Assembly: GCA_963842955.1 (NCBI GenBank)
Contig: CAWJIJ010000011.1
Span: 558,001-622,000 of the forward strand
Reading direction: 5' to 3'
DNA from: JARFQW01 sp963842955
GTDB taxonomy: Bacteria > Pseudomonadota > Gammaproteobacteria > Steroidobacterales > XN24
Length of the DNA: 64,000 nt
In this document: positions 59,844 to 64,000 of the stretch, piece after piece
Numbering within the stretch: position 1 is the first letter of the stretch
Layout of the letters: every line of letters begins with the position of its first letter
Program-made: the position numbers and the translations under genes
Notes under the pieces: model-generated
Told to the model about the DNA's origin: nothing
Seen by the model: the letters and a program-made list of their open reading frames with translations, nothing else
Database searches by the model: none

Positions 59844-60290
59844 ATGGCCCTCAAAGACCAGATCCAGCAGGACACGAAAGACGCCTTGCGCGCCGGCGAC
59901 AAGGATCGTCTGAGTGTGCTCAGGATGACGCTGGCGGCCATCAAGCAGCGGGAAGTGGACGAACGAACGGACATGGGCGATCCCGAGGTCACTGCGATCA
60001 TCGAGAAGATGGTCAAGCAGCGGCGCGAATCGGTCACCCAGTATGAAGCGGGCGGCCGGCAGGACCTGGCCGACAAGGAAGCCGCCGAGATCGAGATCCT
60101 GAAGGCTTACCTTCCGGAACCGCTGAGCGATGCCGAGCTCAAGGCCCTCGTCGCCGAGCTGGTCGCCGAAACCGGGGCGGAATCGGTCAAGGACATGGGC
60201 CGGGTCATGGGCCTGCTGAAACAACGTGCCCAGGGGCGCGTGGACATGGGCGCGGCGAGCGCCAGAGTCAGGGCAGCGCTGGGCGCCTGA
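59844..60290 (+). CDS. yqeY: GatB/YqeY domain protein
   Basis: 148-residue protein related to the tRNA-binding tail of amidotransferase subunit GatB. It starts ALKDQIQQDTKDALRAGDKD, then LSVLRMTLAAIKQREVDER, and ends MGRVMGLLKQRAQGRVDMGA, a conserved YqeY close. Function is unknown, but it commonly sits between rpsU and dnaG. Its own ribosome site is weak. Confidence 0.93.
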   Translation: MALKDQIQQDTKDALRAGDKDRLSVLRMTLAAIKQREVDERTDMGDPEVTAIIEKMVKQRRESVTQYEAGGRQDLADKEAAEIEILKAYLPEPLSDAELKALVAELVAETGAESVKDMGRVMGLLKQRAQGRVDMGAASARVRAALGA

Positions 60291-60324
60291 AGACCCGAGG
60301 GGCCCTCGCAAACCCCGGCCCTGC

Positions 60325-60352
60325 TTGATATTTCCGGCTATTCCGCTATGAC
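60325..60352 (+). promoter_or_regulatory. Possible internal promoter for dnaG
   Basis: TTGATA (60325-60330), 16-base spacer, TATGAC (60347-60352), in the 170-base gap between yqeY and dnaG. The -35 is one base off consensus; the -10 is weak. It could add transcription of dnaG-rpoD. Confidence 0.3.
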
Positions 60353-60460
60353 TTTCCCGGGACCTCAGTCTCCTGACCGGGGCCATGCCGATCGGCGGCG
60401 GCCAGCCGACGCCGAACCTGCCGCCATACCGACGCTCCCGCACGGAGGATTCGAGAAGAC

Positions 60461-62212
60461 GTGGGACTCATACCGCAGTCGTTCATCGATGATCTCGTGG
60501 CTCGCACGGATATCGTCGAGGTCATCGGAAACCGCATCACCCTGAAGAAGGCCGGCCGCGAGTACTCGGCGTGCTGCCCGTTCCATAACGAAAAAACCCC
60601 GTCCTTCACCGTCAGCCCGACCAAGCAGTTCTTCCACTGCTTCGGCTGCGGCGCCCACGGTACGGCCCTGGGCTTCCTGATGGATCACGACCATCTCAGC
60701 TTCCCCGAGGCCATCGAGGAGCTCGCCCGGATCGCCGGCGTCGATGTACCCCGTGAGGCGGGCAGCGCCGGGGAGGACCGGGGCCGAAACGATCTGTACG
60801 CCGTGATGGAACAGGCCGCAGGCATTTATGAATCGGGACTGGGACAATCGGCCGCGGCCAGGAGCTACGCAGAGAAGCGCGGCCTGAGCCCGGATGTGAT
60901 CCAGCGCTTCCGTCTTGGCTACGCACCAGACGCCTGGGACACGTTGGTCCGCCGCCTCGGTGGCAGCGATGAGGCCGGGCGCAACCTCGTGAAAGCCGGG
61001 CTGGCCAGCGAGCGGGACTCCGGCGGCTACTACGACCGCTTCCGCGGGCGCCTGATATTCCCCATCCGCGATGTGCGCGGCCGCGTCATAGCCTTCGGCG
61101 GCCGGGTCCTTGGGGAAGGCGAACCAAAGTACCTGAATTCTCCGGAGACCCCCCTCTTCCATAAGGGCCGGGAACTCTACGGCCTCTATGAGGCAAGGCA
61201 GCAGTTGAGGGATATTCCGCGCCTGCTCGTGGTCGAAGGCTACATGGACGTGATCGGGCTCAACCAGGCAGGGATACCTTGGTCCGTCGCCACGCTGGGC
61301 ACGGCAACGACCACGGATCATGCCAACCGGCTGTTCCGGGTGACGCCGGAAATCGTCTTTGCCTTCGACGGCGATTCCGCGGGCCGGCGCGCCGCCTGGC
61401 GGGCCCTTGAGAACGTCCTGCCGGGGCTTACGGAAGGCCGTCAGGTGCGCTTCCTGTTTTTGCCGGACGGGGAGGACCCCGACTCCCTTGTGCGCAAGGA
61501 AGGGGCCGAGCCCTTCGCCGCCCGGGTCGAGAACGCGGAACCGTTGTCGCGATTCCTTCTGCGCAGGCTGGCCGAGCAGGTGGACATGAGCAGCCTGGAC
61601 GGGCGGGCCCGACTGGCGGAGCTGGCACGACCCCTGGTCCGGCGTGTCCCGGAAGGCGTGTTCCGCTCGCTCCTCGTGCAGCAGCTGGCAGCCGCGGTGG
61701 GCATGCATGAAGACAAGCTGGCGCGACTTATAGGCAACGACGGAAAAATCTCTCTCGGGCGAGATCCGGAGCGGCGCGGCACACGAACTCTCAACCCAAG
61801 GGCCAGCCTCGTTCGGCAGGCCATCACTCTGGTGCTGCACTATCCCGCACAAATGAGCGGGGTGGGGTTCCCCGGCGACCTGGAGAACCTGCAAAAGCCG
61901 GGGCTGGCGCTGCTTTCCGCTCTGCTTGAAGATGCGCAATCCCATCCCAATATCACGACGGGCGGTCTGCTGGAGCGCTGGCGCGAAAAAACCGACTATC
62001 CTCATCTGGCAAGGCTTGCTACGACAGAGAGCCTGACCGGAGAGGAGGTCGCCGCAAGGGTTCTGGAGGACACGCTGGCCCGGCTGGCCGCAGAGGCGCC
62101 GGCGCAGCGGGCCGACGAGCTGCTCGCGCAAGCACGGGCGCGGGTTCTGACGCCGGCGGAGAAAAAGGAGCTCAGGGAACTGCTGGGCCAGAAAACGACA
62201 GGCCGGCAATAA
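60461..62212 (+). CDS. dnaG: DNA primase
   Basis: 583-residue primase that makes RNA primers for replication at the fork. The N-terminal zinc ribbon (YSACCPFHNEKTPSFTVSPT, then FHCFGCGAHG) is followed by the RNA polymerase core (about 120-320) with VRGRVIAFGGRVLGEGEPKY, the TOPRIM signature LLVVEGYMDVIGL and VFAFDGDSAGRRAA carrying the catalytic acidic residues. The C-terminal helical domain to residue 583 binds DnaB. The GTG start is supported by GGAGG and GAGAAG just upstream. It is the third gene of the macromolecular synthesis operon. Confidence 0.96.
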   Translation: MGLIPQSFIDDLVARTDIVEVIGNRITLKKAGREYSACCPFHNEKTPSFTVSPTKQFFHCFGCGAHGTALGFLMDHDHLSFPEAIEELARIAGVDVPREAGSAGEDRGRNDLYAVMEQAAGIYESGLGQSAAARSYAEKRGLSPDVIQRFRLGYAPDAWDTLVRRLGGSDEAGRNLVKAGLASERDSGGYYDRFRGRLIFPIRDVRGRVIAFGGRVLGEGEPKYLNSPETPLFHKGRELYGLYEARQQLRDIPRLLVVEGYMDVIGLNQAGIPWSVATLGTATTTDHANRLFRVTPEIVFAFDGDSAGRRAAWRALENVLPGLTEGRQVRFLFLPDGEDPDSLVRKEGAEPFAARVENAEPLSRFLLRRLAEQVDMSSLDGRARLAELARPLVRRVPEGVFRSLLVQQLAAAVGMHEDKLARLIGNDGKISLGRDPERRGTRTLNPRASLVRQAITLVLHYPAQMSGVGFPGDLENLQKPGLALLSALLEDAQSHPNITTGGLLERWREKTDYPHLARLATTESLTGEEVAARVLEDTLARLAAEAPAQRADELLAQARARVLTPAEKKELRELLGQKTTGRQ

Positions 62213-62288
62213 GCCGCAATCACTGGTAGTCGGGTGCCACACCCGCTAGACTGAATGGTTTGTTTGGGTACTTTACGGGGACATTTGC

Positions 62289-64000
62289 GTGACCGAACGA
62301 CGACCCGCCAATAGCAACGACAAGCAGTCGCAAATCAAGCTGCTGATCGCGCGCGGCAAGGAACAAGGGTACCTGACCTACGGGGAGGTCAACGACCATC
62401 TCCCTGACGATATCGTGGATCCGGAGCAGATCGAAGATATCGTCAATATGATCAATGACATGGGCATTACGGTGTACGAAAAAGCGCCGGACGCCGAGGA
62501 GTTGATCCTGTCGGATGCCGCCGTGTCCTCCGACGAGGAGGCAGCCGAGGAAGCTGCCGCCGCGCTTGCCACCGTTGACAGCGAATTCGGCCGCACCACG
62601 GATCCGGTGCGCATGTACATGCGCGAGATGGGCACCGTCGAACTGCTGACCCGGGAGGGAGAAATCCGCATTGCCAAGCGGATCGAGGAGGGCCTCGAGC
62701 AGGTTCGTCATGCCTTGGCCCAGTATCCGGCAACCATCGACCTGCTGCTCGATCACTACGCCGCGGTGGCGGCCGGTGACGGCCGGCTTACGGACCTGAT
62801 CGCGGGCTTCATCGACCCTGATGCCGACGACGTGATTCCCGCCCCGGCCCAGAAGTCCGAGGACGACGACACCCCGGCCGACACCGGGCCGGACCCCGAA
62901 GAAGCCGCGCGGCGGATGAAGAAAATTGCCCGCGTGCACAAATTGATCCTTGCCGGCCTGCGGGACGACGATACCGACCCCAAGAAACTGCAGAAGCAGC
63001 GCCAGCAGGTGACCGAGGAATTCATGGGCCTGAAGCTGGCGCCGAAGCTTTTCGAGGCGTTTTGCGCCCAGGTGCGCGCCACGATTACCCATATCCGCAC
63101 CCAGGAGCGGCAGGTCATGTATCTCTGTGTCCGCCAGTCCGGAATGCCCCGGAAGGACTTCATCTCGAGCTTCCCGAAAAACGAGACGAACCTGGACTGG
63201 GTTGAAAAGCACATCCGCGCGAAGCGTAAGCATTCCTCGCAGCTGGCCAAGCTGCGTCCGGAAATCGAACGCGCCCAGCGCAAGCTGATTGGCGTCGAGG
63301 AACTGACCGGCCTGAAGGTCCCCGAAATCAAGGAAATCAGCCGGCAGATGTCCATTGGCGAGGCCAAGGCCCGGCGCGCGAAAAAGGAAATGGTCGAAGC
63401 CAACCTTCGTCTCGTAATTTCGATCGCCAAGAAATACACCAATCGCGGTCTGCAGTTCCTGGACCTTATCCAGGAAGGCAACATCGGTCTGATGAAAGCG
63501 GTGGACAAGTTCGAGTACCGCCGCGGCTACAAGTTTTCCACTTACGCAACGTGGTGGATCCGGCAGGCCATCACCCGCTCTATCGCGGACCAGGCCCGCA
63601 CGATCCGCATCCCGGTCCACATGATCGAGACCATCAACAAGCTCAACCGGATTTCGCGGCAGATGCTCCAGGAGATGGGCCGGGAGCCCACGCCGGAAGA
63701 GCTCGCCGAGCGCATGGAGATGCCGGAAGACAAGGTCCGGAAGGTCCTGAAGATCGCGAAGGAGCCGATCTCCATGGAGACGCCCATCGGCGACGACGAG
63801 GATTCGCACCTCGGCGATTTCATCGAGGACGGCGCAGTCCTTTCGCCAGTGGACTCGGCGACGGTGGAAGGCCTGAAGGAAACCACCCACGCGGTGCTCG
63901 CCGGTCTGACCCCGCGGGAGGCCAAGGTGCTGCGCATGCGGTTCGGAATCGGCATGAACACCGACCACACCCTGGAGGAGGTCGGCAAACAGTTCGACGT
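62289..64000 (+). CDS. rpoD: RNA polymerase primary sigma factor RpoD (sigma-70), cut by window end
   Basis: 570 codons of the housekeeping sigma factor. The N-terminus from GTG 62289 (GGGGA upstream) shows region 1.1 (QIKLLIARGKEQGYLTYGEV) with a following acidic stretch, region 1.2 DPVRMYMREMGTVELLTREG and a long non-conserved region. Region 2 (IAKKYTNRGLQFLDLIQEGN, YKFSTYATWWIRQAITRSIA) binds the -10 element, and region 3 follows. Region 4 begins LTPREAKVLRMRFGIG and is truncated at the window end. The gene follows dnaG by 76 bases that contain a small hairpin (62231-62245) and no convincing promoter. Confidence 0.97.
   Translation, partial: MTERRPANSNDKQSQIKLLIARGKEQGYLTYGEVNDHLPDDIVDPEQIEDIVNMINDMGITVYEKAPDAEELILSDAAVSSDEEAAEEAAAALATVDSEFGRTTDPVRMYMREMGTVELLTREGEIRIAKRIEEGLEQVRHALAQYPATIDLLLDHYAAVAAGDGRLTDLIAGFIDPDADDVIPAPAQKSEDDDTPADTGPDPEEAARRMKKIARVHKLILAGLRDDDTDPKKLQKQRQQVTEEFMGLKLAPKLFEAFCAQVRATITHIRTQERQVMYLCVRQSGMPRKDFISSFPKNETNLDWVEKHIRAKRKHSSQLAKLRPEIERAQRKLIGVEELTGLKVPEIKEISRQMSIGEAKARRAKKEMVEANLRLVISIAKKYTNRGLQFLDLIQEGNIGLMKAVDKFEYRRGYKFSTYATWWIRQAITRSIADQARTIRIPVHMIETINKLNRISRQMLQEMGREPTPEELAERMEMPEDKVRKVLKIAKEPISMETPIGDDEDSHLGDFIEDGAVLSPVDSATVEGLKETTHAVLAGLTPREAKVLRMRFGIGMNTDHTLEEVGKQFD

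Noticed and set aside
1..64000. Mobile elements, CRISPR arrays, tRNA/rRNA genes, toxin-antitoxin or defence islands
   Set aside because: I read both strands for transposases, integrases, repeat arrays and cloverleaf genes and saw none; gene order is that of ordinary core chromosome.

Overview
This 64 kb window is GC-rich, densely packed chromosomal DNA from a free-living gammaproteobacterium. The gene content and order (pilGHIJ, gshB-tonB-yqgE-ruvX-pyrB, pilT-pilU beside yggS-proC-yggT-yggU, tsaD divergent from rpsU-yqeY-dnaG-rpoD, split class II reductase nrdJa/nrdJb) recall Ectothiorhodospiraceae/Chromatiales-type genomes. That placement is an inference from gene order, not a measured phylogeny. 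I see no tRNA, rRNA, CRISPR array, insertion sequence, prophage or attachment site. The window is core and housekeeping sequence, and I do not find a convincing undescribed defence or biosynthetic system in it.

Layout. 1-3.2 kb (minus strand): a Pil-Chp chemosensory operon, pilG-pilH-pilI-pilJ, with pilJ cut by the window edge. 3.4-10.2 kb (plus): glutathione synthetase, then a three-gene ApbE / NusG-II / Gx-transporter module, a TonB-like protein whose membrane anchor is encoded upstream of any standard start codon, yqgE, ruvX, pyrB and a PyrK-like electron-transfer flavoprotein. 10.2-13.6 kb (minus): three tandem PilT/PilU-family retraction ATPases. 13.6-17.1 kb (plus): yggS, proC, yggT, yggU, a DUF4426 lipoprotein and an HU-like protein ending at a strong terminator. 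17.2-20.2 kb (minus): a frameshifted TerB gene, an alpha/beta hydrolase and a CPA1 antiporter. 20.3-27.4 kb: rocD, a YbhB-like protein, a TonB-like protein, a frameshifted FKBP isomerase, msrB, an SDR and a two-gene osmoprotectant transporter with a fused binding protein-permease. 27.4-40.8 kb (minus): an S9 peptidase, several small unknown genes, a DUF6544 protein, ppnN, an amidase, two unlike 2-oxoglutarate oxygenases around an L,D-transpeptidase, cysZ, a patatin, an M49-like lipoprotein peptidase, a TRIC-type channel and two small secreted proteins. 40.9-50 kb: a family 3 solute-binding protein, nrdJb/nrdJa, hsp20, a Do-type protease, a TSUP exporter and slt. 50-59.4 kb: an NDUFA9-like protein, a lipoprotein aminopeptidase, cca, uppP, midA, a pteridine-reductase-like SDR, a frameshifted S41 peptidase, folK, folB and tsaD. 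59.5 kb to the end: the macromolecular synthesis operon rpsU-yqeY-dnaG-rpoD, with rpoD cut by the window edge.

The clearest regulatory stretch is the 430 bp between nrdJa and hsp20. It carries two NrdR-box-like palindromes and a near-consensus sigma-32 promoter. Three otherwise conserved genes (terB, fkp, S41 peptidase) each carry a single-base frameshift. Such scattered one-base indels suggest consensus errors in the assembly at least as strongly as true gene decay.
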